Shown piece by piece: positions 25,424 to 34,279 of a DNA stretch of 64,000 nucleotides. How positions within the stretch are numbered: position 1 is the first letter of the stretch; every line of letters starts with the position of its first letter. The notes under the pieces are model-generated. The model worked only from the letters and a program-made list of their open reading frames with translations, ran no database searches and had not been told where the DNA came from. The stretch comes from Bacillus sonorensis NBRC 101234 = KCTC 13918 (lineage in GTDB: Bacteria > Bacillota > Bacilli > Bacillales > Bacillaceae): positions 230,143 through 294,142 of the forward strand of contig NZ_BCVZ01000004.1 of assembly GCF_001592005.1 (NCBI RefSeq), given 5' to 3'. Made by a program: the position numbers and the translations under genes.

Positions 25424-25827
25424 TCATATCTAACCTTCTTTCAAACTATTTTATTCATCGTCTGATATTGGCAGCCCTCCGCTCCCCCTTCCTTCTAGAG
25501 CATTCATTTGCCCCCGCCTCGTCGCGGCGGATCAGCACACTACTTCATGATTATACTTTTTTTCTCCCCCTTGTACCATGGGCAAATACGAGCCAATGAA
25601 CAGGACAAAACACCTAGTTCTTATACAATAGATCCAAATGTTCTGCCATTCCGGAGATCGCTTTCGGACCCCTTTTTCCATAAGGATCCATCAAGCCATG
25701 ACAGCCACGTGCTGTTTCATATCCTGCTCTTTTTTCGGGTAGAAAAATAGATAAATTTACACTTCGTTTTAATATTTTCCTTTTATAGAATAATCGTTGT
25801 GAATTTACTACCTACAGGAGGAACCTA
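25424..25827. promoter_or_regulatory. Divergent blaP/lipA intergenic region
   Basis: 404 bases without a gene. On the minus strand a TATAAT at 25550-25555 preceded by TGGTAC at 17 bases is a possible blaP promoter, leaving a leader of about 120 bases with a GC-rich hairpin (CCGCC / GGCGG near 25515-25530). On the plus strand a weak TTCGTT/TAGAAT pair near 25763-25791 could drive lipA. No clear operator was recognised. Confidence 0.4.
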
Positions 25828-26457
25828 ATGCGTTATCATCGATTTTTATCCATTCTATTGATTTGCATGCTGTCTGCCGTCTCTATTTTCGCTTTTCAGT
25901 CTACAAAAGTTTCCGCCGCTTCCCGCGATCCCGTCGTCATGGTGCACGGAATTGGCGGTGCAGCTTATAATTTCACCGGCATTAAAACGTATTTGCAGTC
26001 TCAAGGTTGGTCAGGCCGGAACCTTTATGCCGTCGACTTTTTTGATAAAACTGGCAACAACAGGCGCAATGCTCAACAATTGTCTGCTTATGTAAAAAAC
26101 GTTTTGCAAGAAACGGGAGCAAAAAAGGTCGACATCATCGCCCACAGTATGGGCGGCGCCAATACCCTTTACTATATTAAAAACCTTGACGGCGGCGATA
26201 AGGTGGAACATGTGGTCACACTGGGCGGCGCCAACCGTTTGGTCACAAGCTCGGCCCCTGCGGGCACCGATCCGAACCAAAAAATTTCGTATACCTCGAT
26301 CTACAGTACCAGCGATTTGGTCGTCTTAAACAGCCTGTCTAAATTGGACGGTGCAAAAAACATACAAATCTCCGGCGTCAGCCATGTCGGGCTTTTATTT
26401 AGCGGCCAAGTCGACGCTCTGATCAAAGAAGGACTTGCTGACAGCGGGCAGCATTAA
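25828..26457 (+). CDS. lipA: Secreted lipase/esterase LipA
   Basis: 209 residues with a Sec signal peptide (about residues 1-31, cleavage after VSA/A). The mature enzyme is the minimal alpha/beta hydrolase of the B. subtilis LipA type without a lid. The nucleophile is Ser107 in AHSMGG (the Ala-x-Ser-x-Gly variant), with Asp in STSDLVV near 168 and His in SHVGLL near 192. HGIGG near residue 40 forms the oxyanion loop. It hydrolyses short and medium acyl esters outside the cell. The ATG follows CAGGAGG at 6 bases. It is single-gene, divergent from blaP and ends at a terminator. Confidence 0.93.
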   Translation: MRYHRFLSILLICMLSAVSIFAFQSTKVSAASRDPVVMVHGIGGAAYNFTGIKTYLQSQGWSGRNLYAVDFFDKTGNNRRNAQQLSAYVKNVLQETGAKKVDIIAHSMGGANTLYYIKNLDGGDKVEHVVTLGGANRLVTSSAPAGTDPNQKISYTSIYSTSDLVVLNSLSKLDGAKNIQISGVSHVGLLFSGQVDALIKEGLADSGQH

Positions 26458-26463
26458 AAACAA

Positions 26464-26506
26464 AAACCTTGGGGGGACTGGACAAGGCTCTCCAAGGTTT
26501 CACTTT
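26464..26506 (+). terminator. Terminator after lipA
   Basis: AAACCTTGG and CCAAGGTTT form a perfect 9-bp stem 6 bases past the lipA stop, followed by a short T-rich tail. Confidence 0.75.
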
Positions 26507-26619
26507 TAGCCGCCCAGAGCCTGTCTCCCCGTTCATTTGCCGCCGGAAATAAAAAGGACTCTAAATAAACGCTTAACGAATCGTTCATTCAGTGTCCGCA
26601 ACCCCCCGATATCATTTTA

Positions 26620-26832
26620 TTATTCGACAATAATTTCAAAGACTCTTTGTTCAAGATTATATTTGGCATCCTGGAAGGAAAACTTATAGTCATCTGTTTC
26701 AGCATCAGGTGAAAGCCATGCTCCATATTTTCTGATGGTCTGCACAATATTTTCAATTTCAGCCGGAGAGAAGTCCCCTATGTCGGTGCCTTCGGTTTCA
26801 GCAGTGTGGCGTATCTTTACTGTAATCAGCAT
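26620..26832 (-). CDS. Hypothetical protein, 70 residues
   Basis: A small soluble protein starting MLITVKIRHTAETEGTD and ending FEIIVE. No family was recognised. It has a good ribosome site (AAAGGAG, 9 bases before ATG 26832; a GTG one codon earlier is also possible) and normal codon use, which supports a real gene. The acidic central part and beta-prone ends look like a compact single domain. It lies alone between lipA and the metal-type ABC operon, on the opposite strand. Confidence 0.6.
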   Translation of the reverse strand: MLITVKIRHTAETEGTDIGDFSPAEIENIVQTIRKYGAWLSPDAETDDYKFSFQDAKYNLEQRVFEIIVE

Positions 26833-27030
26833 CACTTATGACTCCTTTCGCTTGCTGTTTCAGCATCTTATTAACAGCATATTTTTTTCCTGTATAAATC
26901 GTGCCATTAACTCTTTCGTTTCAAATTATTCGGGCTTTCTTTTTTAAAGACCTATTTTATTTGGAAAAGCTGTTTTGCCGATTAAAAATGTGTGTTCATC
27001 CCCCTGTTGCCACAACCGGAAAAATTTCTG

Positions 27031-27070
27031 TTTACAAGAGGCGGGATATCCCATATGATAATGATTATAA
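27031..27070 (+). promoter_or_regulatory. Promoter with Fur-like operator for the ABC-MATE operon
   Basis: TTTACA (27031-27036) and TATGAT (27054-27059) are separated by 17 bases. Overlapping the -10 is TGATAATGATTATAA (27056-27070), which matches the Fur 7-1-7 operator TGATAATNATTATCA at 13 of 14 defined positions. Iron-dependent repression of the operon is therefore likely. Confidence 0.75.
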
Positions 27071-27071
27071 A

Positions 27072-27086
27072 TCGTAATCATTACTT
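27072..27086 (+). promoter_or_regulatory. Zur-like operator next to the Fur box
   Basis: TCGTAATCATTACTT matches the Zur 7-1-7 operator TCGTAATNATTACGA at 12 of 14 defined positions and starts two bases after the Fur-like box. Binding by Zur, or by Fur as an extended site, is inferred. Confidence 0.5.
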
Positions 27087-27102
27087 TTTAGGAGGCATCA
27101 TC

Positions 27103-28641
27103 TTGACATACATAGCAAAACGTTTGATCATTCCGATTGTTTTCCTGTTATTCCTTACGTCCTGCTCTTCCGGAGGCGAGCCTGCCGGCGGAACCCGGAG
27201 CGGCGATGACAAAAAACTGACGTTTCTTTTCAATATTCCGAGCCAGACTCTCGATCCCAACTTGGATGTCAATTATACCGCCGTCCGTGCGGGAATCGCC
27301 GAAACGCTCGTAAAAATCAGCCCCGGCCTCACAATTGAGCCATGGCTCGCAGAGGATTGGAAAAGCAAAGACGGGCAAACATGGGTGTTCACAATAAAAG
27401 ATCATCTGACATTTCAAAATGGCAAACGGGCTGACGCCAACGCCGTGAAAGCATCTTTGGAAAGGACGATCAAAGACAGCGAGGCCATGAAAAACGCTTT
27501 GAACATTCAAAAGATCCAAGCGAAAGGCCGGACATTAACGATTAAGACAAAAGAACCTTTTCCGGAGTTTCCGTCCGAACTGGTTCATCCGAATACCGCC
27601 ATCATTGATGTCAGCGGACAGAATGTCTCGCAAAAGCCGATCGGAACGGGGCCTTTTCAAGTATCCTCATTCCAACCCGGCCATAAGATTGAACTAGAAC
27701 GATATGATGGCTATTGGGACGGCAAACCAAAGCTGAAACACGTCACGTTCTCGTTTAATGAAGATGCAAATGCCCGCGTGATGGCTTTGCAGTCCCAAGA
27801 TGCCGATATTATTTACCGGCCGAGCGTTGAAAATATTGAGCATATTCAAAAGGATCCGTCTATCATCGTCGACACGGCTCCGAGTCTGCGCGTTCACCAG
27901 CTTCTCTACAATACAGGAAAAGACAGTCTGGCTGATGTCCATCTGCGGCGTGCGCTTGATGCTTTACTTGATCGGAAAGAGATTGCGGACAGCATCTTAG
28001 GCGGACAGGCACAGCCTGCTGACGGTCCGTTTTTGGCCGACTTCCCGTTTGCCCCCCGCAGCACCCGAAAGCCTGGCGGATTGGAAGAGGCAAAAGCAGA
28101 GCTGAAAAAAGCAGGATATCAGCTTCAGGACGGAAAGGCCGTGAAAAACGGGAAACCTTTGTCTTTTACTTTATTAACCTATCAATCACGTCCGGAATTG
28201 CCTTTAATCGCCCAAGTGCTGGAGTCGAATGCAAAACAATTGGGAATTTCGATCAAGATTCAGCAGGTGGAAAATATCGATGAGTATCTGTCTGAAAACG
28301 GCGATTGGGATATGGCGACATACAGCGCAATGACCGCTCCGCGGGGGGACGCGGGCTATTTTCTGAACACTGCCTATATGCCGAACGGCGCGCTGAACTA
28401 CAGCGGCATACACAATCAAACATTGGTTACATGGATCGACGAATTCAATCGCACCATTGATGAAGAAAAACGAAACAGCCTTGCCAAAAAAGCGGCTGAA
28501 CTGATCCAAAAGGAAACGTTGAACTCCTTTATCGTTACCCCGCAAAACATAACGGCATACAGAGACCATGTTGTGAACTGGGAAACGAGCAAAAGCGAGT
28601 ATTACATGCTCACAAAAGATTTGGATGTGAAAACAAAATGA
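27103..28641 (+). CDS. ABC importer substrate-binding lipoprotein (nickel/peptide family)
   Basis: 512 residues from TTG 27103, with AGGAGG 7 bases upstream; the long upstream extension of the frame covers the promoter and was rejected. A lipoprotein signal ends FLTSC, making Cys21 the anchor. The mature protein is a family 5 solute-binding protein (NIPSQTLDPNLDVNYTAVRAG near 46, GTGPFQVSSFQPG near 186). Family members bind peptides, nickel chelates or opine metallophores. The Fur- and Zur-like operators upstream point to a metal chelate as cargo. It starts a six-gene operon. Confidence 0.85.
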   Translation: MTYIAKRLIIPIVFLLFLTSCSSGGEPAGGTRSGDDKKLTFLFNIPSQTLDPNLDVNYTAVRAGIAETLVKISPGLTIEPWLAEDWKSKDGQTWVFTIKDHLTFQNGKRADANAVKASLERTIKDSEAMKNALNIQKIQAKGRTLTIKTKEPFPEFPSELVHPNTAIIDVSGQNVSQKPIGTGPFQVSSFQPGHKIELERYDGYWDGKPKLKHVTFSFNEDANARVMALQSQDADIIYRPSVENIEHIQKDPSIIVDTAPSLRVHQLLYNTGKDSLADVHLRRALDALLDRKEIADSILGGQAQPADGPFLADFPFAPRSTRKPGGLEEAKAELKKAGYQLQDGKAVKNGKPLSFTLLTYQSRPELPLIAQVLESNAKQLGISIKIQQVENIDEYLSENGDWDMATYSAMTAPRGDAGYFLNTAYMPNGALNYSGIHNQTLVTWIDEFNRTIDEEKRNSLAKKAAELIQKETLNSFIVTPQNITAYRDHVVNWETSKSEYYMLTKDLDVKTK

Positions 28642-29579
28642 AGCTGATCGCCAAGCGGCTGTTTGAGCTGATCCTGTTCTTATTCCTGCTTTCATTTATC
28701 AGCTTTGCTTTTATGAAAGCGGCTCCCGGCGATCCGGTGAAACAAATGCTTCGCGTAGACGATGTAGCCGTAACAGACGAACAGATCGAAGAGTTCAGGG
28801 AAGAGCTCGGGTTCAACAAGCCGATTTATATCCAATATTGGAACTGGTTCAAACGGTTTTTCCAGCTTGATTTCGGACATTCCTATACAACCGGGCAGCC
28901 CGTCATCACTGAACTCAGCCGAACATTTCCGGCGACATTGCTTTTGACCGGCACATCGCTTCTCGTCATGCTGCTGATCTCGGTGCCGATCGGAACGCTT
29001 TCCGCTTTATATCGGGATCGGTGGCTTGACCATACCGGCCGCCTTCTGGCTTTAATCGGAGCTGCGCTTCCAAGCTTTTGGCTCGGATTGATTCTGATCG
29101 ATCTTTTTTCAGTCAGGCTGAATTGGCTGCCGTCTATGGGTGCGGGAACGTTCAAGCATTTGATCCTCCCCTCTCTCACGCTCGGCATCGCCATGTCGGG
29201 CGTTTATGTCCGCCTCGTGAGATCAAGCCTGATTGAAAGCCTGGGTCAGGATTTTATCAGGTCAGCCAGGGCGCGGGGCATCAGTGAAACGAGAATTTTT
29301 TGGTTTCATGCGTTTCGCCACTGCCTTGTCCCTGTCATCACGATATTCGGGGTCAGTTTGGGCAGCCTGCTTGGGGGAACGGTGATTATTGAAGTTCTTT
29401 TTGCATACCCCGGCGTCGGCAAGCTCGTCGTTGATGCAATCATCCAGCGGGATTATCCGATCATTCAAGGCTACATTCTATTCATGGGGATCGCCGTCGT
29501 ACTGATTAATCTTTTCATCGATCTTTCCTATCAATATCTAAACCCGGAAATTCGCTTAAAGGAGGCTGGGCGCCGTTGA
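28638..29579 (+). CDS. ABC importer permease 1 (NikB/DppB type)
   Basis: 313 residues, overlapping the binding-protein gene by four bases (ATGA). Six membrane segments and the DppB/NikB signature are seen: FMKAAPGDPVKQMLR at residues 22-36, ELGFNKPIYIQYWNWFKRF near 55 and the cytoplasmic EAA-type loop QDFIRSARARGISETRIFWFHAFRH near 204. It forms the membrane channel together with the next gene. Confidence 0.9.
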   Translation: MKLIAKRLFELILFLFLLSFISFAFMKAAPGDPVKQMLRVDDVAVTDEQIEEFREELGFNKPIYIQYWNWFKRFFQLDFGHSYTTGQPVITELSRTFPATLLLTGTSLLVMLLISVPIGTLSALYRDRWLDHTGRLLALIGAALPSFWLGLILIDLFSVRLNWLPSMGAGTFKHLILPSLTLGIAMSGVYVRLVRSSLIESLGQDFIRSARARGISETRIFWFHAFRHCLVPVITIFGVSLGSLLGGTVIIEVLFAYPGVGKLVVDAIIQRDYPIIQGYILFMGIAVVLINLFIDLSYQYLNPEIRLKEAGRR

Positions 29580-30412
29580 AAAAAGCCGTTACACGAATGG
29601 TTCAGAAAAAAACCTGGCTGATCGGACTTGTGCTTGCACTGTTTGTTTTGCTTTTGTTCCTAGCCCCTTTATTTGTGCCGTATGATCCGCTTCGGACGGA
29701 GATGGCAAACCGGCTGCAGCCGGCCAGCCTTGAGCATTTGCTCGGGACCGATCATCTGGGCAGAGACATCTTTTCCAGAATCATGACAGGGGCGAAAGCG
29801 ACAGTCGGCACAGCCTTCGCCGCAATCGTGATCTCCCTCTGTATAGGCGTCCCCATCGGGCTCGTCTCAGGCTTTTTCGGCGGGAGGCTGGACCGGATCA
29901 TGATGAGAATCGTTGATGCGGTCATGGCTTTTCCCGACTATATTGTCGCGATCGTTTTAAGCGGACTGCTTGGCCCGGGGCTTATGAATTTGATCCTGGC
30001 GGTCGTCGCCGTCAAATGGGTCGGATATGCGCGGCTTGTCAGAAGCACGGTGTTTTCAGAAAAACAAAAAGATTATATTGCCCTCGCTGAGCTGACCGGC
30101 CTGCATCCTGCGGCAATTTTAAAAAAACATCTCCTCCCCCATATCCTTGGGAATGTATTTGTCCTTGCGACACTTGATATCGGAAAAACAGTGTTAATGA
30201 TCGCGGCTCTTTCCTATATCGGACTGGGCGCACAGCCGCCTCATCCGGAATGGGGCGCCATGCTGAACGACGGCAAACATTATTTCTTGCACGCTCCCCA
30301 GCTGATGGTGATTCCCGGCCTTGCGATCATGTTCGTTGTCTTATTATCAAACCTTTACGGCGATTTATTAAGAGACCGGTTTGATGTCAAAAACAAGAAA
30401 GGAGTTTCTTAA
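29576..30412 (+). CDS. ABC importer permease 2 (NikC/DppC type)
   Basis: 278 residues from TTG 29576, four bases inside the previous gene and preceded by AAAGGAGG at 8 bases. The DppC-type features are present: LGTDHLGRDIFSRIM near 54, six membrane segments and the EAA loop QKDYIALAELTGLHPAAILKKH near 163. It pairs with permease 1. Length is typical. Confidence 0.9.
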   Translation: MKKAVTRMVQKKTWLIGLVLALFVLLLFLAPLFVPYDPLRTEMANRLQPASLEHLLGTDHLGRDIFSRIMTGAKATVGTAFAAIVISLCIGVPIGLVSGFFGGRLDRIMMRIVDAVMAFPDYIVAIVLSGLLGPGLMNLILAVVAVKWVGYARLVRSTVFSEKQKDYIALAELTGLHPAAILKKHLLPHILGNVFVLATLDIGKTVLMIAALSYIGLGAQPPHPEWGAMLNDGKHYFLHAPQLMVIPGLAIMFVVLLSNLYGDLLRDRFDVKNKKGVS

Positions 30413-30413
30413 C

Positions 30414-31247
30414 ATGCCGATTTTGTCTATTGAAGGCTTAACGATCAGCCGCCGGCAGCACGCGATTGTCAAAAACGTCTCCTTTTCGATCCATAAAGGG
30501 GAATGGTTTGCCTTGCTCGGCGAAAGCGGCAGCGGCAAAAGCCTGACCGCTTCGGCTATTACGGGGCTGCTTCCGGGCGGATTAACGGTTTCCGCCGGAC
30601 ATGTCCGATTTGGGGAGCATAGCATGCTTGAGGCAAACCGCAGAGAGCTCCGTCATATACGCGGCAAAGAGATCGCCTTCATTTTCCAAAACTGCCATGC
30701 TGCATTTACCCCGTTCATTCGCATCGGCAGACAAATCGATGAGATGGTCAAAGCACATACCGATTGGCCTGAAAAAAAACGAAAAGCAGAGATTCTCCGC
30801 TCTTTTCAAGAAGTCTGCCTGCCGGAAAACAGAGTATATGAAAGCTATCCGTTTCAATTGAGCGGCGGGCAATTGCAAAGAGCGGCCATCGCTCAAGCAA
30901 TGGTGCTCAAGCCGCAGCTTTTAATCGCCGACGAACCCACAACCGCTTTAGACAGTATCACGGCAGCTGACGTTTTGCAGCAGCTGGCCATGCTGCGCGA
31001 CAAAACAAACTGCGCTGTCCTTTTTATCACGCATGATTTACGGCTTGTCGAAAGATACGCCGATCAGACAGCCGTCATGCAGAACGGAGCAATTGTTGAA
31101 AACGGAAGAACCGCGACCATCATTAAGCGTCCGCAGCACGAGTATACAAAACGTTTATTTGCCGCCGTTCCGCCGCTAAAAAACCCTCCTTTGCGGCTGA
31201 TGGCGAAAAAGCAAACAGCGCTCACAGGAACAGGGGGAGCTTTATGA
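30414..31247 (+). CDS. ABC importer ATPase 1 (NikD/DppD type)
   Basis: 277 residues from ATG 30414 (MPILSIEG), with AAAGGAG 8 bases upstream. Walker A GESGSGKS near residue 38, signature LSGGQLQR near 145, Walker B LLIADEP near 164 and the switch His in FITHD near 204. It is the first of two different ATPases that drive the importer. It starts just after permease 2 and overlaps the next ATPase by four bases. Confidence 0.9.
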   Translation: MPILSIEGLTISRRQHAIVKNVSFSIHKGEWFALLGESGSGKSLTASAITGLLPGGLTVSAGHVRFGEHSMLEANRRELRHIRGKEIAFIFQNCHAAFTPFIRIGRQIDEMVKAHTDWPEKKRKAEILRSFQEVCLPENRVYESYPFQLSGGQLQRAAIAQAMVLKPQLLIADEPTTALDSITAADVLQQLAMLRDKTNCAVLFITHDLRLVERYADQTAVMQNGAIVENGRTATIIKRPQHEYTKRLFAAVPPLKNPPLRLMAKKQTALTGTGGAL

Positions 31248-32029
31248 GCCAGACAGAAGAGACCGTCCTTACAGTCAGCAACCTGACAAAACATTATGCA
31301 TGCGGGCACAAAGCCGTTGACAATGTGTCTTTTTCCATCAGGAAAGGCGAATGCCTCGGACTGGCTGGAGAGAGCGGCAGCGGAAAGAGCACTCTTGCCC
31401 GCTGCCTTTTGCTGCTGGAAAAAATCGATCAGGGGGACATTTGGCTTCATCAACAACCGCTCGGCCGCATAAACAAAAAAGAAGCCCGCCCATTCCGCCG
31501 CAAGCTTCAGGCTGTTTTTCAAAATCCGGCTGCTTCATTAAATCCAAAGCTAAAAATCATTGACGCTGTCATGGAGCCTTTGGATGTCTCTAAAAATGAC
31601 GCCCCTTTATTTTTGCAGGATGTTTGTACGAACCGCCGCCTTGCCGCTGAACGCTTGTTTGCCATGGTCGGCCTTCAGCTGCACCTTCTTGACCGCTATC
31701 CGCATGAATTAAGCGGCGGGCAGCAGCAGCGGGTGCTGATCGCCAGAGCCATCAGCACTGAGCCGTCTTTCATTATTTTTGACGAGCCAACCGCGAGCCT
31801 GGATGTCACCAGCCAGGCGAATATTTTGGATCTTCTCAAAGATCTGCAGGAAGAAATGGGCCTTTCCTACTTGTTCATTTCACATGATCTCGCCGCTGTT
31901 CATTTTATGAGCCATCGCATCATGATCATGAAAGACGGACAGATTGCAGATCACTTTGAAAAAGAAGAGCTGTTTTCCGAAAAAAGACACCCTTATTCAA
32001 AAAAACTGCTTCAGGTGTTTGAATCATAA
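31244..32029 (+). CDS. ABC importer ATPase 2 (NikE/DppF type)
   Basis: 261 residues. Walker A GESGSGKST near residue 41, signature LSGGQQQR near 154, Walker B FIIFDEP near 173 and FISHD near 208 are all intact. An extra short stretch near residues 112-131 (SKNDAPLFLQDVCTNRRLAAE) separates the helical domain from the signature. It completes the five-part importer. The MATE gene follows after 12 bases in the same operon. Confidence 0.9.
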   Translation: MSQTEETVLTVSNLTKHYACGHKAVDNVSFSIRKGECLGLAGESGSGKSTLARCLLLLEKIDQGDIWLHQQPLGRINKKEARPFRRKLQAVFQNPAASLNPKLKIIDAVMEPLDVSKNDAPLFLQDVCTNRRLAAERLFAMVGLQLHLLDRYPHELSGGQQQRVLIARAISTEPSFIIFDEPTASLDVTSQANILDLLKDLQEEMGLSYLFISHDLAAVHFMSHRIMIMKDGQIADHFEKEELFSEKRHPYSKKLLQVFES

Positions 32030-32041
32030 GGGGGTATAAAT

Positions 32042-33394
32042 ATGAACCATCGGCACTATCTTGCCGTCGCCGTTCCGCTGATCATTTCAACCATTACCAC
32101 CCCGTTGCTCGGAGCGGTCGATACAGCGGTGGCTGGACAGCTTTCTTCCCCTGCCTATATTGGCGGCGTTGCAATCGGAACGATGATATTCAACACGATG
32201 TACTGGCTGTTTGGATTTTTGCGGGTGAGCACTTCAGGCTTCGCCGCCCAGTCGCTCGGCGCTCAAAACGGCTCAGACAGCATGTTGGCGCTCGCCCGGC
32301 CGGTCTGTATCGCGCTGTTTGTCGGATTGTTCTTCATCATCTTGCAAAAACCGCTCGAATATTCGGCGCTTCTGTTTATCCAGCCGGATCGGGAAACGGC
32401 GGAATTCGCATCCCAATATTTTTCAATGCGGATTTGGGGAGCCCCTTTCGCTTTAATCAGCTACTGCATTCTCGGCTGGCTGATGGGAATGTCTCTTATC
32501 AAAGTGACATTGTTTTTGCAAATATCGATGAATGTCTTGAATATCGTTCTTGATGTCGTCTTTGTTTATGTCTTTCATATGGAAGTATACGGCATCGCAG
32601 CAGCTACCGTGATTTCTGAAATAACGGGCTGTCTGGCCGGCTGCTGGCTTGTCAAAACAAATGCTGCTATGCCTGTTAAACTCCCGCCTGTCAAGCTTTT
32701 AGTCGATACGAAGGCGTTTAAAAAAACGATGGCAGTCAACCGGGATTTATTGATCAGAACATTGTGCCTTCTGACGGTTTTCAATTTGTTTACAGCTAAA
32801 GGCGCCGGTTTCGGTTCTGACATTTTGGCCGCTAATGCCATCTTGATTCAAATCCACTATATGATGGCTTACGTTTTCGACGGGTTTGCCAATGCATCAA
32901 GCATTTTTACAGGAAAAGCCGTAGGGAAAATGGATCGGGAGCTTTATTCGCGGACGCTCTCACTCTCATTCCAGTGGTCGCTTATTTCGTCAGCGGTTCT
33001 TGCCGCAGGCTATTTTCTCTTGAAGGATTCGATCATTCCTTTATTTACACCGCTTGAAAGCGTTCAGGAAGCTGCAAAAACATACGATGTTTGGATCTTG
33101 TTATATCCTGTGACCGCCAGTTTTGGATTGATTTTCTACGGAATCTTTACCGGCGCTACTGTAATAGGCCCTGTCAGAAATTCGATGTTTTTGGCCGCCC
33201 TTGGCTTTCTGGCCGCCTTTTTCACCGCTGTGCCTGCTTTCGGAAACCATGGACTGTGGCTCGCGTTTACTTTATTCAGCCTCGGCCGCTCTGTCTTCCT
33301 ATGTATGGCCGTGCCCGGGCTGGCCGGACGGCTTTTTGGAAGGCGGGAGCAGCACAGTGGAAGACTTGGGCTGAATCATAAAGAACCCGGCTGA
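32042..33394 (+). CDS. MATE-family efflux protein (DinF-like)
   Basis: 450 residues with twelve membrane segments in two halves, as in MATE exporters; typical segments are PLLGAVDTAVAGQL near residue 20 and FLRVSTSGFAAQSLGAQNG near 60. MATE proteins expel organic molecules in exchange for Na+ or H+. Because it shares the operon with a Fur/Zur-type chelate importer, export of a metallophore or protection against an imported compound is a plausible job; neither is shown. No biosynthetic gene for a chelator is in the operon. The stop codon lies in the loop of the terminator. Confidence 0.85.
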   Translation: MNHRHYLAVAVPLIISTITTPLLGAVDTAVAGQLSSPAYIGGVAIGTMIFNTMYWLFGFLRVSTSGFAAQSLGAQNGSDSMLALARPVCIALFVGLFFIILQKPLEYSALLFIQPDRETAEFASQYFSMRIWGAPFALISYCILGWLMGMSLIKVTLFLQISMNVLNIVLDVVFVYVFHMEVYGIAAATVISEITGCLAGCWLVKTNAAMPVKLPPVKLLVDTKAFKKTMAVNRDLLIRTLCLLTVFNLFTAKGAGFGSDILAANAILIQIHYMMAYVFDGFANASSIFTGKAVGKMDRELYSRTLSLSFQWSLISSAVLAAGYFLLKDSIIPLFTPLESVQEAAKTYDVWILLYPVTASFGLIFYGIFTGATVIGPVRNSMFLAALGFLAAFFTAVPAFGNHGLWLAFTLFSLGRSVFLCMAVPGLAGRLFGRREQHSGRLGLNHKEPG

Positions 33395-33412
33395 GCTAAA
33401 GCCGGGTTCTTT
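33380..33412. terminator. Bidirectional terminator MATE/fusB-like
   Basis: AAAGAACCCGGC and GCCGGGTTCTTT form a perfect 12-bp stem with a 9-base loop between two convergent genes. Confidence 0.92.
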
Positions 33413-33414
33413 GG

Positions 33415-34077
33415 TCAATATTTCGTTAATTGCTCGACGAAATCGTTCAGATGATCTAATGTCATCATATTTTCGTTGCATTTTTCACTGTCATAGCAAA
33501 TGTAATTGCCTCTGTCAGTATAGGTTTCTTTACCGCTTTTCACCCGGGCCATGAATAGCCCGATCTCTTCGGTCCTGTTACATATCGAGCAGATCCCTTT
33601 TTTATTGCCGGGTTTGATCGTGCCGTGTATTCCTGTCAATTTTCCTTCGATATCTACAATCATGTATTTCCTGCCTGATCCTGCATCATTCCACCCCAAG
33701 TAGGAATATCCGCTGAAATCGATCTGCCCAAAATCGGGAGTCTTCAGTTTTTTCACTTTAGAAAACAGCTTTTTAGCCTTCTCTGCCGTTACATGCTGAA
33801 ACGGTATCACATAGGGCTTTAATTCAGCCAAAAAGCGGGTGGCTTCGCTGCCGTCTTCCACTTCAACCATCTGGCACAGCAAAGTCTTTTGGCAATTGCC
33901 GAGATCAGGAAACAGATTCAATACTTGATCTAAAGCATTGGATTTCAAAGCGTCAAGCACGTTTCCGTCCTTGATGTTCGCATGTCCTCGGACAAGGCTG
34001 CCCGTTTGAAACTTAATAAAATTATATTGATCATTTCTGATAAATGGATCCATCTTCACTGTATTGATTTTTTTCAT
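33415..34077 (-). CDS. FusB/FusC-family EF-G-binding protein
   Basis: 220 residues from ATG 34077 (MKKINTVKMDPFI), with AAGGAG 9 bases upstream; 34 upstream codons were discarded. The N-terminal helical domain and a C-terminal treble-clef zinc finger are visible: CSICN near 175, and a second pair in CYDSEKC near 203-209. FusB proteins bind elongation factor G, free it from stalled complexes and in staphylococci give fusidic acid resistance. In bacilli they are chromosomal and their natural role is less clear. It stands alone. Confidence 0.8.
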   Translation of the reverse strand: MKKINTVKMDPFIRNDQYNFIKFQTGSLVRGHANIKDGNVLDALKSNALDQVLNLFPDLGNCQKTLLCQMVEVEDGSEATRFLAELKPYVIPFQHVTAEKAKKLFSKVKKLKTPDFGQIDFSGYSYLGWNDAGSGRKYMIVDIEGKLTGIHGTIKPGNKKGICSICNRTEEIGLFMARVKSGKETYTDRGNYICYDSEKCNENMMTLDHLNDFVEQLTKY

Positions 34078-34162
34078 TTCTGCCAGCTCCTTATTTATAT
34101 ATATTTGAAATAAGGCGCAAAGCCGGATGATCAGAAATGATACCTTGCTTTCGGCGATTTGT

Positions 34163-34252
34163 TTAAAGTTCCACCTCATGCAAAGTATCGCCTTTCAAGA
34201 TAACAGGCTTTGCATGAGACGCTGCAGCTGGCAAATGAATGTCATTTACCAT
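34163..34252 (-). CDS. Hypothetical 29-residue peptide after yqjX
   Basis: A 29-codon frame starts MVNDIHLPAA and ends DTLHEVEL. It has a full ribosome site (GGAGGTG, 6 bases before the ATG) only 28 bases after the yqjX stop, so it is likely the third gene of the SOS-controlled yqjW-yqjX unit. No family was recognised. No signal peptide or membrane segment is seen. It might be a small partner of the polymerase, but that is a guess. Confidence 0.5.
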   Translation of the reverse strand: MVNDIHLPAAASHAKPVILKGDTLHEVEL

Positions 34253-34279
34253 TTTATACACCTCCAAATACTGATTTTA

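Noticed and set aside
25510..25535. GC-rich hairpin upstream of blaP as a BlaI operator
   Set aside because: BlaI sites are AT-rich TACA/TGTA-type palindromes; this hairpin is CCGCC/GGCGG and lies in the leader.
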